Source of the DNA: Gammaproteobacteria bacterium
GTDB lineage: Bacteria > Pseudomonadota > Gammaproteobacteria > Pseudomonadales > Azotimanducaceae
NCBI GenBank assembly: GCA_026706935.1
Contig: JAPOXV010000019.1
Coordinates: forward strand, 62,001 to 126,000
Direction of reading: 5' to 3'
DNA: 64,000 nucleotides
Shown: piece after piece, positions 54,631 through 63,949 of the stretch
Layout: each line of letters starts with the position of its first letter
Position numbering within the stretch: position 1 is the first letter of the stretch
The notes under the pieces: generated by a model
What the model was told of the DNA's origin: nothing
Database searches by the model: none
The model's input: only the letters and a program-made list of their open reading frames with translations
Made by a program: the position numbers and the translations under genes

Positions 54631-54880
54631 ACATCAGACCACTGTGCTTTCGCGGTGGCCGACATTCACGTAAGTGCCGACCCCCCTCTGGCGCTTTCGG
54701 CAAGAAGGTCTCGTCGATCTTCACCACGCCACCTAAAGGCGTTACTTGCCTCGTCTCGGCGAGAAAGCGATGCCACCACATCGAAACGCCGTTCCGTAAT
54801 TAATGTTGAACCGATTGGCGGCTTACTGGAGGGGGTCTGCTGGCGCAGGCAGTCCTGAAAACACTCCCACGTGGTATCAC
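54631..54880 (-). pseudogene. IS1595-family transposase internal fragment
   Basis: On the minus strand: TTWECFQDCLRQQTP, then after a frameshift TAFR/WWHRFLAETRQV and GGVVKIDETFLPKAPEGGR, which is the GxxExDETF core block of IS1595 transposases, followed by PPRKHSG. The rest of the catalytic domain is missing. The fragment begins at the same VSRDT sequence at which the plus-strand N-terminal fragment at 52.29 kb ends, though in the opposite orientation. Confidence 0.65.
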
Positions 54881-54920
54881 GCGACACCGAAACTACCGGG
54901 CAACGACACTGAAGCTGCCC
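54877..54920 (+). repeat. Extra copy of IS21 terminal sequence
   Basis: A 44-base sequence repeating 52291-52334 in the same orientation with a few mismatches: TCACGCGACACCGAAACT and CGACACTGAAGCTGCC are shared or nearly shared. It must come from a second IS21 copy of which only this end remains. Confidence 0.75.
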
Positions 54921-55182
54921 AGGCTGAATTAGTTGCAGCGCACTTAATCCTACCTAATGAATCAAACGATAATCGAGTAGAGAACGGAATCGTACTCTCA
55001 CCTACGTACCTTATGGATTTCATCTCATCGCCTCAGGGCTTGCTCATCAGTCGCATGTAACAAACTTCGCGATTGCCTCCGGGTTACCCGAACACGAACC
55101 AATTAATACTCTCCGGAATCGACCCGTCGACTACGATGGATTACGATCCGACTGGAAGTCCCTCGAAGTAATCTTTTCTTGA
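54921..55182 (+). pseudogene. C-terminal fragment of a disrupted gene
   Basis: Directly after the IS21 end the plus strand reads AELVAAHLILPNESNDNRVE and LSPTYLMDFISSPQGLLISR, then after a frameshift near 55060 TNFAIASGLPEHEPINTLRN and DWKSLEVIFS to TGA. It looks like real protein sequence in two frames but I do not recognise the family. The 5' part is not seen on the other side of the IS elements. Confidence 0.35.
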
Positions 55183-55244
55183 CTAGGCGCGTCAATAGAT
55201 TATTCTCACTAAAATGATTCGGTCACAATTACGAATACACTCGC

Positions 55245-56102
55245 GTGCAAGCGCGCAACGGCATGGTATCAGCATCAAAGAACGTGGATAAGAATAAAGC
55301 AATCGTCGATAAAAGTTTCCTTCAAGGCGCTTCGTTATACGAGCTCAAGGAAGCCTCTAAGAAATTTAAGTTAGTAATCACTGACACGCTTTTTTATGAA
55401 ATCTTATCTTCAGCTAACGACACGGAGAAGTGTATTACGAAACTCAACCAGCTCGCCGGGACTGACTGCTTGTTTATACAGGACCTCGGATACCTACTTG
55501 ACTTTGAAGCATTAGAGAAAATTCCAACAGACCATCCATCTAAACATCTTCAGATGGAACAAGATGTTGAAACGATACTGCATTATTATCGTTCTTACCC
55601 TTCGGCACTCGCTGACGCATTAATAAATAAAAGACATCAAAATACTGAAAAAACAGCGAGGCTTATGATATGGGAAATGAATAATTGGCAAAAACGCCGG
55701 CTTCACTGGTTTTCGAAAAAAGAGGGAGACTCAAATAATGTCACATTACTAAGTAAGATTTCTCAAATCATAGGTTCCTCTGAGCTCGTTCAAATGCTCT
55801 GTTCTCGATACTTCGCTTACGTCAACGGCGAATTGAAAAAAGAAGAACTTACACCGCGTTGGATTACGTACACGTGGTGCCAAGTTATATTCTTCTATTC
55901 TGTCGATTTATATAATAGACATGAGGCAGATAGTTTACTAGATGATAATGGATGCGTACGGACTAGGATGATGAACGAGGTATCAGATATGGAATATGTT
56001 GCACTTGCACTAATGGAGGATATGCTCTTAACTAGAGATAAACGAATGCAGAACGCATACGATTCACTAATCGCGATTCGTCACCAAGTGAGTGAACATT
56101 GA
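55245..56102 (+). CDS. PIN-domain-like protein, unknown family
   Basis: A 285-residue protein, AT-rich. The pattern resembles a PIN nuclease: an N-terminal aspartate in KAIVDKSFLQG, the acidic TDTLFYEIL helix, and a late acidic site in EDMLLTRDKRMQ. These would be three of the four metal-binding acidic residues. The middle part (about 100-200) is not typical. GTG is the annotated start; ATG 55263 is an alternative. No antitoxin gene lies beside it, so if it is a toxin or defence nuclease it is free-standing. Assignment tentative. Confidence 0.5.
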   Translation: MQARNGMVSASKNVDKNKAIVDKSFLQGASLYELKEASKKFKLVITDTLFYEILSSANDTEKCITKLNQLAGTDCLFIQDLGYLLDFEALEKIPTDHPSKHLQMEQDVETILHYYRSYPSALADALINKRHQNTEKTARLMIWEMNNWQKRRLHWFSKKEGDSNNVTLLSKISQIIGSSELVQMLCSRYFAYVNGELKKEELTPRWITYTWCQVIFFYSVDLYNRHEADSLLDDNGCVRTRMMNEVSDMEYVALALMEDMLLTRDKRMQNAYDSLIAIRHQVSEH

Positions 56103-56420
56103 TTGAATGCACGGAAATCGTGAGTTTTGAGCTTGTCAATATGGACGTCTTTTAGGGCGACTAGTAATCTAGCTGCAACACTACAACATACGATACAGGT
56201 CATCGTATGGATTAGGTCAATTTTGCATAGACACCGACGTCAGAAAATCGTCAATGGTTCGTTTAGACTGTTACTTGAGTTTAACTCCGAAAAGCAACAC
56301 TAAGTCTTATTGAAATATAGAAAACGGGACGGCTCTTAAGCCGTCCCGTTTTATGCCTTCATTGAAACCTGCCAGGCGGTTGTGGCATGCTTGCGTTTAG
56401 CAAGACAACAAAGACATGCC
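56103..56420. other. Gene-free stretch with a bidirectional terminator
   Basis: About 320 AT-rich bases between the PIN-like gene and the IS30 remnant, with a strong palindromic terminator (separate entry) and nothing else recognised. Confidence 0.5.
56321..56352. terminator. Perfect palindromic bidirectional terminator
   Basis: Two perfect 14-base arms (AAAACGGGACGGCT and its complement) around a CTTA loop, ending in T residues on both strands. It can terminate transcription from either side and may mark the border of the IS30 element. Confidence 0.8.
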
Positions 56421-57255
56421 ATGGCTGAAGCCGCCAATCCACACCTGACACTTGTGCAACGATGCAAGATCGCGGGCTTTTGTCAAGTGGCCACTCGACA
56501 CGGTCGATCGCGCGACAACTCCGCGTGACCGCCACAACCGTTTCCCGCGAGCTTCGACGCAACAGCGATTCGCACGGCAGCTACGATGCTAACCGCGAGC
56601 ATCAGCGAGCCGTCAAACGCCGTCACGACGCGTCCTCGCGACCCCGTAAAGTGACAGAACGTCATCTCGAATACATCGATGAACGCCTGGTCGCTGACTG
56701 GAGTCCGGACGTGATCGCGCACAAGACCTCAGACCTCAAGTGGAAACTGTCGACGCCGGGGAGCTACGAACTGATCGACCGTGACGTGCAGGCCGACAAG
56801 GACAACTGGACGACAATGCTGTTGCGGAAATATCGCAAACAGCGGGGACCGCGCAAGGGCGGAGGTGCCGCCCAGCTGATTCCCGACCGCGTCGATATCG
56901 ACCAACGACCCGTTGAAGTCGATACCCGAGAGACCTTTTGCCACTGGGAAGGCGACACCGTCAAAACCATTACCTTCGATAACGGACTCCAATTCGCCGA
57001 CCTTCAGCACATCGCCGCACAACTAAACTGCGACATCTACTTCGCCAAACCTACCCTACCTGGCAACGCGGTACCAATGAGAACCTCTACGGCGAACTGC
57101 GACGTTACTATCCTAGAAGCGAACACCTCGACCGGATCGAACAGGATGAGTTAGCCAAAATCGAGCACCAAATCAAAGTCCGATATCGTAAAAAACTCGA
57201 CTATCACAACGCGGGGAAACGCTTTGCGCACGAGCGGATGCTTCAACGCGAATAA
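56421..57255 (+). pseudogene. IS30-family transposase, frameshifted and internally deleted
   Basis: The N-terminus reads HLTLVQRCKIAGF, shifts frame near 56490, then STRSIARQLRVTATTVSREL and DRVDIDQRPVEVDTR. The catalytic core is HWEGDTV fused directly to KTITFDNGLQFADL, so about 60-70 residues between the first and second acidic blocks are deleted. A further frameshift near 57060 is followed by RGTNENLYGELRRYYPRSEH and the natural C-terminus. Dead element. Confidence 0.8.
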
Positions 57256-57662
57256 CCGCTAACCTTTCGTTACCTCATTCGGCGCTGCCACAAGCCACGA
57301 ACGGTCGTCGCACTCTGAGTGTTCATAAAAATCCGGCATACAATCTTTAAAAACATATCGAACGCACGCTTCAAATAGATAATCAAGCGTTCGTAAGAAG
57401 CCTGTCTTGACTTTTTCTTAATATCGTTTCACGAAAACGCTAAGTGGTGCGCTTCAGACTAAAATTCAGCTCATAACTTTCAGAGAATTACCTGTGTCAC
57501 GCGTTTTAACTGAATCATAGTAAATCTCGAACTGTAGGTTTGAAGAACTAGCCTTCGACCTTAAACTATATACCGTACATCGGTTTTTATTACTTTTCGT
57601 TAACAACATTTCTTATAATATTCGGTGCATAAATTCAAACAACAAACTAATAGGTATCTTAA
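57256..57662. other. AT-rich gene-free stretch with a putative promoter
   Basis: About 400 bases before the TPR/deoxyribosyltransferase-like gene. A TATAAT hexamer at 57614-57619 lies 44 bases upstream of its ATG; the -35 is not clear. Nothing else recognised. Confidence 0.5.
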
Positions 57663-58775
57663 ATGGTCGATGAATTCAACAAAATGCAAGCATTGTGCGC
57701 TGAGGGAGATACGTTGGCTGAAGCGCGACGCTGGGACGAAGCAATTATACGATATAATGGCGCAGAACAAATTTTAAATAAAGGCGATGTATACCTTACG
57801 TATGAATCGCTAGAGGAAGCTCTATCGTCAATCTACCGCAATAGAGGAAATGCGCATGCAGCTTTAAAAAACGACGAAGCGGCAATTGCGGACTATCAAA
57901 AATGCAACAAACACTTTGATGTACTTTACAATTGGGGTAATTCTCTGTTTCGGTCCGGTCATTTTGAGGAAGCTAGAGAGCGATTTTCGCAGGCGTACGA
58001 ACAAAAACAAAATGATCATGCACAGCGCGCACTCTGTAACTGCGCTATCATGTTAGGGGAATTTGATCAGGCAAAGAAGCACAGCGATGACGAAATAGTT
58101 AATCTTCTTTTAGACTTTATCAGTCCGTTAAAGCATCTTGAAATATACACTGAGAACACTGGCCATACGTGGCGATTGAATGTGATCGTTGAGGATCCTG
58201 TGGACCCTAGGACCTTTGTAATAAACGGCAATACAGGTAATGTGGGCAATTCACCTTCGGGTATGCAATCGGGATTCGGAGGCTCTGGATACGCAGGATA
58301 CCCACCAATTTCGGTTAGGGTGTTGAATCAAAGCGCCGAGTATGCAACTGGTGAAAGTAATGGAACGTGTTTTATGGCGATGGCGTTCGGTCACCAGCAA
58401 CTAGATCTGATTGTGTCCAAACATATCAAACCAAGTATTATCGAGAAATTTAACATCGCGGTAGTAACTTCGAATGACTTAAGTCAAGCAGGTTCAATTG
58501 ATCAAATTATCAGAGACGGCATCCGTAACTCCAAATTTGTGATAGCTGATCTCACGCATTCAAATAATGGCGCATATTGGGAGGCTGGATTTGCTGAAGG
58601 AGCGGGAATACCAGTCATATATACATGTCGGGAAGATGTATTTCAAGCCGAAAGCACACATTTTGACGTCAATCACCAAACTACGGTACTATGGTCAATA
58701 GATGGTTTAGGCGAATTTGATACGAAGTTAATTGAAGTGGTACAAAATACAATCCAATCTCAAGAGAAGGTCTGA
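57663..58775 (+). CDS. TPR protein with C-terminal nucleoside deoxyribosyltransferase/TIR-like domain
   Basis: A 370-residue protein. Residues 1-160 contain three to four TPR-like repeats (EARRWDEAIIRYNGAEQI, YRNRGNAHAALKNDEAAIAD, NWGNSLFRSGHFEEARERFS). A short Gly/Asn-rich linker follows. Residues about 235-360 form a Rossmann-like domain: CFMAMAFGHQQLDLIV, then DGIRNSKFVIADLTHSNNGA with YWEAGFAEGAGIPVIYT. This is the pattern of nucleoside 2-deoxyribosyltransferase and related TIR-like folds, where the late glutamate (here in YWEAGFAE) is catalytic. Such domains serve as NAD- or nucleotide-consuming effectors in several defence systems. It is the last island gene before cobT. Function unproven. 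Confidence 0.7.
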   Translation: MVDEFNKMQALCAEGDTLAEARRWDEAIIRYNGAEQILNKGDVYLTYESLEEALSSIYRNRGNAHAALKNDEAAIADYQKCNKHFDVLYNWGNSLFRSGHFEEARERFSQAYEQKQNDHAQRALCNCAIMLGEFDQAKKHSDDEIVNLLLDFISPLKHLEIYTENTGHTWRLNVIVEDPVDPRTFVINGNTGNVGNSPSGMQSGFGGSGYAGYPPISVRVLNQSAEYATGESNGTCFMAMAFGHQQLDLIVSKHIKPSIIEKFNIAVVTSNDLSQAGSIDQIIRDGIRNSKFVIADLTHSNNGAYWEAGFAEGAGIPVIYTCREDVFQAESTHFDVNHQTTVLWSIDGLGEFDTKLIEVVQNTIQSQEKV

Positions 58776-58797
58776 TGTATCCGTTAAACAATTGCAA

Positions 58798-60609
58798 CTA
58801 TGTGTCTTCATCAAACAAATCTGCTAACTGGTCGGCCATCGCGCCACCCAACTGTTCAGCGTCGTTGATGGTCACGGCTCTTGAGTAGTGTTCTTCCACG
58901 TTGTGCCCAATGCCAATTGCCACCAATTGCACTTCTGACTGCTGCTCAATCGTCTCAATGGCGAATTTCAGATGTTCGGTGAGGTAGTTACTCGGATTCT
59001 GGAGCAGTGTCGAGTTGTCAACCGGCAATCCGTCGGAAATGACCATCAAGATCTTGCGTTGCTCCTGGCGCGACACAATGCGGTTGTGAGCCCAAATAAG
59101 CGCTTCACCATCGATGTTCTCTTTGAGCATTTCTTCCCGTAACATCAAACCAAGATTGCGTCGAGCACGCCGCCAGGTGTCGTCCGCCGCCTTGTAAATG
59201 ATGTGACGAAGGTCGTTTAGGCGACCTGGATGACTCGGTTTGCCTTGATTGATCCATTCTTCGCGAGATTGACCCCCTCGCCACGCGCAGGTTGTAAATC
59301 CCAAGATCTCGACCCGCACCGAGCAACGCTCAAGCGTTTGTCCCAATATGTCCCCGCACATTGCCGCGATCGTGATGCAACGACCTCGCATCGAACCAGA
59401 GCTGTCGATCAGGATCGAGACAACCGTATCCCGAAACTGCATCTCTTTCTCTTGCTTGTACGCGAGCGGATTGACTGGATCGACAACAACCTGACTTAGA
59501 CGCGAGGTATCAAGTAATCCTTCCTCAAGATCGAATTCCCATGTCCGGTTCTGCTTCGCTAACAGCTTGCGTTGAAGGCGGTTCGCTAGCTTGGCTGTCG
59601 TGTGTTTGAGAGGCACCAGTTGCTGATCGAGCATGCCCCGTAATTGCAGCAGCTCCTCCGCGTCGCAAAGTTCTTCGGCTTTTACGACTTCGTCGAATTC
59701 GTCGGTGAAGCTCTTGTAGTCGATGGTCGTTCGAATTCGACCTAAATCGTCGATCGCAGACTGGGGCGCTTCCTCAGGTTCCGATTCTGCGCCTAACTCC
59801 GACATGTCCATGTCGGCGTCCATTTCTACCGTGGACGTCTCCCCTTCCGAATCTTCGTCGCCGTAGGAGTCTTCGTCCAGTACGACGTCTTCGGGCGCAT
59901 ATTCGGTTTCAGGTTCGTTCTCGTCTTCGAGTGTGTCGACGTCCGAGTCGTTTTGTTGAAGCTCGGGCGGATCCTCTAGATCAGTCGATAGACCTAAATC
60001 GCGAAGGATGTTCTGGCAACGAACCGCAAAATCGCGCTGGTCATGTATCGAAGTCTTCAGTGCTTCGATGTCCTGACCAGCGTTCGCTTCAACGTAGTCG
60101 CGCCAGAACTGCGCCACGTGTTCCGCTGCGGGTGGTAACGGACGACCGGTGAGATGCTGACGAACGATTAAACCAACCGCCACGCCTAGAGGTGCTTCCG
60201 TTTCCGCTGTAATCTGATCGAATTCAGCTTGACGACAAATCGCTTCAAGATTCGCGTCAAGATTTTGAGCGACGCCTTCCATTCGTAGCGTTCCGATGGA
60301 CGCAACACGCGCGTCCTCTACCCACTCGAAGAGCTCTTGAGCGGGTCCTGCTGAAGGCGTGAATCGGCGATGAACCAGAGAGTCGTGATAGCGCATCTTG
60401 AGCGCGATCTCATCACCAATACCTCGCACCGCGTTCAGTTCAGTATCGCTACAACCGTAGTTCGGTTGTGGTACTCGAACGTTGTTGCCCTGAACGCTTG
60501 TACCGCCTTTCCCGAACGAGACTTCCATCTCTTCGTTTTCTGCGATCGCTCGCATGGTGGCGGTCATTGCCCGTTTGAACGTATCTAACGGGTCAACATC
60601 AGGCGTCAT
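58798..60609 (-). CDS. cobT: Cobaltochelatase subunit CobT
   Basis: VWA-containing subunit of the aerobic cobaltochelatase CobNST, which inserts cobalt into hydrogenobyrinate a,c-diamide during vitamin B12 synthesis. The 603-residue protein has an N-terminal helical domain ([20 protein letters not shown]), a long acidic linker (about residues 225-290, almost all D and E), and a C-terminal VWA domain with the metal-ion site [12 protein letters not shown] and later [12 protein letters not shown]. It is eight bases downstream of cobS on the same strand. CobN, the large subunit, is not in the window. It converges with the last island gene. Confidence 0.93.
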   Translation of the reverse strand: MTPDVDPLDTFKRAMTATMRAIAENEEMEVSFGKGGTSVQGNNVRVPQPNYGCSDTELNAVRGIGDEIALKMRYHDSLVHRRFTPSAGPAQELFEWVEDARVASIGTLRMEGVAQNLDANLEAICRQAEFDQITAETEAPLGVAVGLIVRQHLTGRPLPPAAEHVAQFWRDYVEANAGQDIEALKTSIHDQRDFAVRCQNILRDLGLSTDLEDPPELQQNDSDVDTLEDENEPETEYAPEDVVLDEDSYGDEDSEGETSTVEMDADMDMSELGAESEPEEAPQSAIDDLGRIRTTIDYKSFTDEFDEVVKAEELCDAEELLQLRGMLDQQLVPLKHTTAKLANRLQRKLLAKQNRTWEFDLEEGLLDTSRLSQVVVDPVNPLAYKQEKEMQFRDTVVSILIDSSGSMRGRCITIAAMCGDILGQTLERCSVRVEILGFTTCAWRGGQSREEWINQGKPSHPGRLNDLRHIIYKAADDTWRRARRNLGLMLREEMLKENIDGEALIWAHNRIVSRQEQRKILMVISDGLPVDNSTLLQNPSNYLTEHLKFAIETIEQQSEVQLVAIGIGHNVEEHYSRAVTINDAEQLGGAMADQLADLFDEDT

Positions 60610-60616
60610 GGTGTAG

Positions 60617-61615
60617 TTAGACGTTCAGCGTAACGCCTGCGCTCGCGTCTCCGAGATCATCACCCATGCAGCGCTGGTAATACTCAGCGATGATCGGTCG
60701 CTCAAGTTCGTCACACTTATTCAGGAACGTAACTCGAAAGCCGAAGCCAATATCGTTGAAGATCGACGCATTTTCAGCCCACGTAAGGACCGTACGCGGC
60801 GACATGACGACCGATACGTCGCCATTGACGAATCCTTTCCGCGTCAGGTCAGCCACACTCACCATGTTGCTAATGATGCGTTTTCCACCTTCGCGGTTCT
60901 GCCAATCGCTCGCCTTGCCGTACACAATATCCGTCTCGACTTCGTGAGGCAGGTAATTCAGTGTCGCGACGATGTTCCATCTGTCCATCTGACCTTGGTT
61001 GATCTGTTGTGTACCGTGGTATAGCCCCGTTGTATCACCTAGACCAACCGTGTTGGTAGTCGAAAAAAGTCGGAAATACGGGTGAGGTGTGATGACCCGA
61101 TTTTGGTCAAGTAGCGTTAACTTACCTTCAACCTCTAACACACGCTGAATCACGAACATGACATCAGGTCTACCTGCGTCGTACTCGTCAAACACGATCA
61201 CCGTTGGATGCTGAAGCGCCCATGGTAGTAAACCTTCCTTGAACTGCGTAACCTGCTGACCATCTTCTAACACGATCGCGTCTTTACCGACGAGATCGAT
61301 TCGACTGATATGACTATCTAGGTTGATGCGAATACACGGCCAGTTCAGATGTGCAGCTACTTGCTCGATGTGTGTTGACTTCCCGGTACCGTGATATCCC
61401 TGAATCATGACCCGTCGGTTATGCGCGAATCCCGCAAGAATTGCTAGGGTCGTTAAGGGATCAAACCGGTAATCGTCGTCGATATCCGGTACGTGTGCCG
61501 TACGTTCTGCAAACGCGGGCACTTCGAAGTCATGGTCAATATTGAATGCTTCTCGCGCATTGACCGTGACAGTCGGCTCCATCTCCGCCGACAATGAGTG
61601 ATCGTGTGAAATCAT
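60617..61615 (-). CDS. cobS: Cobaltochelatase subunit CobS
   Basis: AAA+ ATPase of the cobaltochelatase, 332 residues. Walker A GYHGTGKS (73-80), Walker [15 protein letters not shown], sensor [12 protein letters not shown], and the conserved [20 protein letters not shown] block, a CobS hallmark. It forms a hexameric ring with CobT and drives cobalt insertion by CobN. ATG start; first gene of the cobST operon. CobS/CobT is the second MoxR-type-ATPase plus VWA pair in this window. Confidence 0.95.
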   Translation of the reverse strand: MISHDHSLSAEMEPTVTVNAREAFNIDHDFEVPAFAERTAHVPDIDDDYRFDPLTTLAILAGFAHNRRVMIQGYHGTGKSTHIEQVAAHLNWPCIRINLDSHISRIDLVGKDAIVLEDGQQVTQFKEGLLPWALQHPTVIVFDEYDAGRPDVMFVIQRVLEVEGKLTLLDQNRVITPHPYFRLFSTTNTVGLGDTTGLYHGTQQINQGQMDRWNIVATLNYLPHEVETDIVYGKASDWQNREGGKRIISNMVSVADLTRKGFVNGDVSVVMSPRTVLTWAENASIFNDIGFGFRVTFLNKCDELERPIIAEYYQRCMGDDLGDASAGVTLNV

Positions 61616-61711
61616 GAATTACCGCGCACTAGGACGCCAATAGAGAGACGCTGCGCGCCGATAATGGTCTTGAAAGCGCGTATTTAATCACGGGATAACC
61701 TGTAGAAAGAC

Positions 61712-62260
61712 ATGACAACCATTTACTTCGTGAGACACGGTGAAGCTGAGGCTGGTTTCGGCGCACATCGAGACCCTGGCCTCTCTGCACTAGGACGAAC
61801 TCAAGCAATCGCAACTGCGAAACACCTTGCTCAGTTAGACCCGATACCCATCTTCAGCAGCCCATTGCTTCGAGCACAGGAAACCGCAAAAGCACTCGCC
61901 AATATCTGGGATATACCCATCAATATTGAAGATCGGATCGCGGAAATACCTTCGCCGATCGAAGATCTCACCGATCGCACGACATGGCTAGCAAACGTAA
62001 TGGCGGGCACGTGGCACGAATTGCCGCCTAATCTTAAAGTGTGGCGAAACGCATTGATTGATTGCGTGGTGAGCGCACCGAGCGACTGCGTGATGTTCTC
62101 ACATTTCGTTGCTATTAATCTGCTGGTAGGTGCAGCCAACGGCAACGCGGCGATGGTTTCATTCCGTCCTGACAACTCGTCGATAACGCGATTCGAGATC
62201 GATGGCTCAACGCTTACGGTACTAGGACTAGGCGAACAAGCGCAGACCCACGTTAATTAG
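61712..62260 (+). CDS. Histidine phosphatase family protein (SixA/phosphoglycerate-mutase-like)
   Basis: A 182-residue phosphatase of the histidine phosphatase superfamily. The catalytic RHG is in YFVRHGEAEAGFG (residues 4-16), the second arginine in SPLLRAQETAKAL, and the late histidine in VMFSHFVAINLLV. The short size fits SixA-like or broad-specificity phosphatases. It is divergent from cobST with a short upstream region. Alpha-ribazole phosphatase (CobC) is in the same superfamily, so a role in cobalamin synthesis is possible given the neighbours but not shown by the sequence. Confidence 0.82.
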   Translation: MTTIYFVRHGEAEAGFGAHRDPGLSALGRTQAIATAKHLAQLDPIPIFSSPLLRAQETAKALANIWDIPINIEDRIAEIPSPIEDLTDRTTWLANVMAGTWHELPPNLKVWRNALIDCVVSAPSDCVMFSHFVAINLLVGAANGNAAMVSFRPDNSSITRFEIDGSTLTVLGLGEQAQTHVN

Positions 62261-62498
62261 TATCACAATTGTCCGAGGTTGCTCGAATGTCGAGCCGACC
62301 ACCAAACCTCGTTCGCGATGCTAACGATGGAAAGGTCAAGAAGATCTCTCCATTACACCTGCTTGGGCGTCTTCACCGAGCGTGCGTGCACTTCGCTGCA
62401 CCTAACACGCGAATTCGCGCTTGTTTACTCTCCCAATAAATAATCGAGTTCCTGACTTTAGTACGGGGTGATATATAGGACTGAACCTTCTCTGCGGA

Positions 62499-62753
62499 CT
62501 AACTCCTGAACTCGCTCGGTAGTTTGTTATACGCCTCCATAACAAGGTTTGCGCCCGATTGTGCCAATATATCGTCGAGATCTTTTCTGTAAGGACCTAC
62601 ACTTCTTGTTTCAGTCGAACCGTCTGACATTTTGACAGTGAATATCGCTTCGATATGAAATTCGTTAATTCCCGCTTCTTCGATACGGAATGCCCCTAAT
62701 TGTGCTCTCGCGTACCTACCCTGAATTGGCAAAACTTCTGAATCTGAACTCAT
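62499..62753 (-). CDS. Small hypothetical protein
   Basis: An 84-residue protein (start SSDSEVLPIQGRYARAQLGA) with a probable beta-sheet central part (FHIEAIFTVKMSDGSTETRS) and a C-terminal helix (ANLVMEAYNKLPSE). GGAGG lies eight bases before the ATG, which supports translation. No family recognised. It lies in the same orientation as the two overlapping genes further right. Confidence 0.55.
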   Translation of the reverse strand: MSSDSEVLPIQGRYARAQLGAFRIEEAGINEFHIEAIFTVKMSDGSTETRSVGPYRKDLDDILAQSGANLVMEAYNKLPSEFRS

Positions 62754-62999
62754 AAAGTCGCCTCCGTGCGTGATTTCGAGTCAGAATTATGGGACTTGTC
62801 AAACCTAAAAGAATGTACGCCGAACGTGAGCAATCATCGATTTTCAAGAACTACCGGCGACACCGGCAAGATTCAGCTAATGGAACTAAACCTAACGCCA
62901 GTTCCATTGGCGTCAAAGTGCTCTAAAATCCAAGCGTTATCCACGGAATTCGTTCCGGTGCTCTCACCAAGCGATTGAGCCTTAAATAGGACTCAATAC

Positions 63000-63395
63000 T
63001 CACTCGTCAATTAAAGGATGCAACTGACCTCTATTGACGGCTAAGTCCCTTAATCGCCTCGCAGCTTTAACAATTGCCTTAGTTCCAAGAGTTGAATAAT
63101 CCGCGAGAGTATGAGCTGGATTTTCGGTTTTGGGGTCGTGCTCGCATTCGATATTTTCTGCTCGGAATTCGCCAACTGTTAATCCATAGACGGCAACTGT
63201 GTTGTACCCATTAGCCTTAAACCTATCGAACGACTCCTGGGCTGTAGCGCACGCCGATCGATCGACCGACATTTTCCCTTCTTCGCGTCGGGTAGGTTTG
63301 AATGCCTCGCTAGAAGGTCGGTTGGCGTCTACGAAATGATTTGACGGAATTTGTCGGTAAAGATTCTCTTCATCATCTTTAAGAATTCGCCCCAT
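63000..63395 (-). CDS. Hypothetical protein, second gene of an overlapping pair
   Basis: A 131-residue protein, not recognised. Sequence features: a charged N-terminal third, AQESFDRFKANGYNTVAVYG in the middle, and a helical C-terminus (TKAIVKAARRLRDLAVNRGQ). The start is firmly placed by AGGAGG (complement of 63402-63407) six bases before ATG. The gene overlaps the end of the upstream gene by 67 bases in another frame, so the two are co-transcribed. The paired, overlapping arrangement suggests joint function, perhaps toxin and antidote or effector and regulator, but no motif supports that. Confidence 0.65.
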   Translation of the reverse strand: MGRILKDDEENLYRQIPSNHFVDANRPSSEAFKPTRREEGKMSVDRSACATAQESFDRFKANGYNTVAVYGLTVGEFRAENIECEHDPKTENPAHTLADYSTLGTKAIVKAARRLRDLAVNRGQLHPLIDE

Positions 63396-63949
63396 GTACT
63401 TCCTCCTTGTGTTTGGGGCAATGTACCCTCTATTGCATCTATGATTGTCTCGTAATCTGAAAACGGTACTTCGATATCACCAATTTCTCCGTCTCCCGTG
63501 ATTTCGACACCGAAGAACGCGATGGTTTCATCGTTCAATGTCCGTAGCGAGTATCCCCAGTCATTTACTGTCCATTCCAAGAGAACCCCGCCATCTGTAC
63601 ATGGGTACACCGATGCTAGCGATTCCAATCCCTTAACATCCACTAGGAATCTGTTAGCCATCGTGATGCTATTACATGATGGTGCCGGGCTCGCATCCCC
63701 ATCCCAATTGTCCTCAAGGGTTACAAAATCGAGTAACCTCAATACCGTATCGGTGGCTGGCACACTGCTTCGCTGTGACTCGACTAAAGCGATATTCGAA
63801 ACTATCACTTCACTAAACAGTTCAAACTGAGCGATAACACAATCGTTATTGACATCTGTCTTAACAGTCGAAAGTTTGCGTTTAGTGTAAGACGTTCGAT
63901 TGTCCTGCGTTTGCTCAAGCATATACCTATCGGCGTACATTGTTGTCAT
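63329..63949 (-). CDS. Hypothetical protein, first gene of an overlapping pair
   Basis: A 206-residue protein. A recognisable pattern, LEDNWDGDASPAPSCNSITM with helix ANRFLVDVKGL, then TDGGVLLEWTVNDWGYSLRT, recurs in bacterial hypothetical proteins encoded in two-gene units, but I know no function for it. The first 60 residues are polar. The reading frame ends within the downstream gene. It lies near the right edge of the window and its promoter region is only about 50 bases from the end. Confidence 0.6.
   Translation of the reverse strand: MTTMYADRYMLEQTQDNRTSYTKRKLSTVKTDVNNDCVIAQFELFSEVIVSNIALVESQRSSVPATDTVLRLLDFVTLEDNWDGDASPAPSCNSITMANRFLVDVKGLESLASVYPCTDGGVLLEWTVNDWGYSLRTLNDETIAFFGVEITGDGEIGDIEVPFSDYETIIDAIEGTLPQTQGGSTWGEFLKMMKRIFTDKFRQIIS

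Noticed and set aside
62766-62978. Plus-strand 70-codon frame divergent from the small hypothetical gene
   Set aside because: GTG start without a ribosome-binding site; no protein-like pattern.
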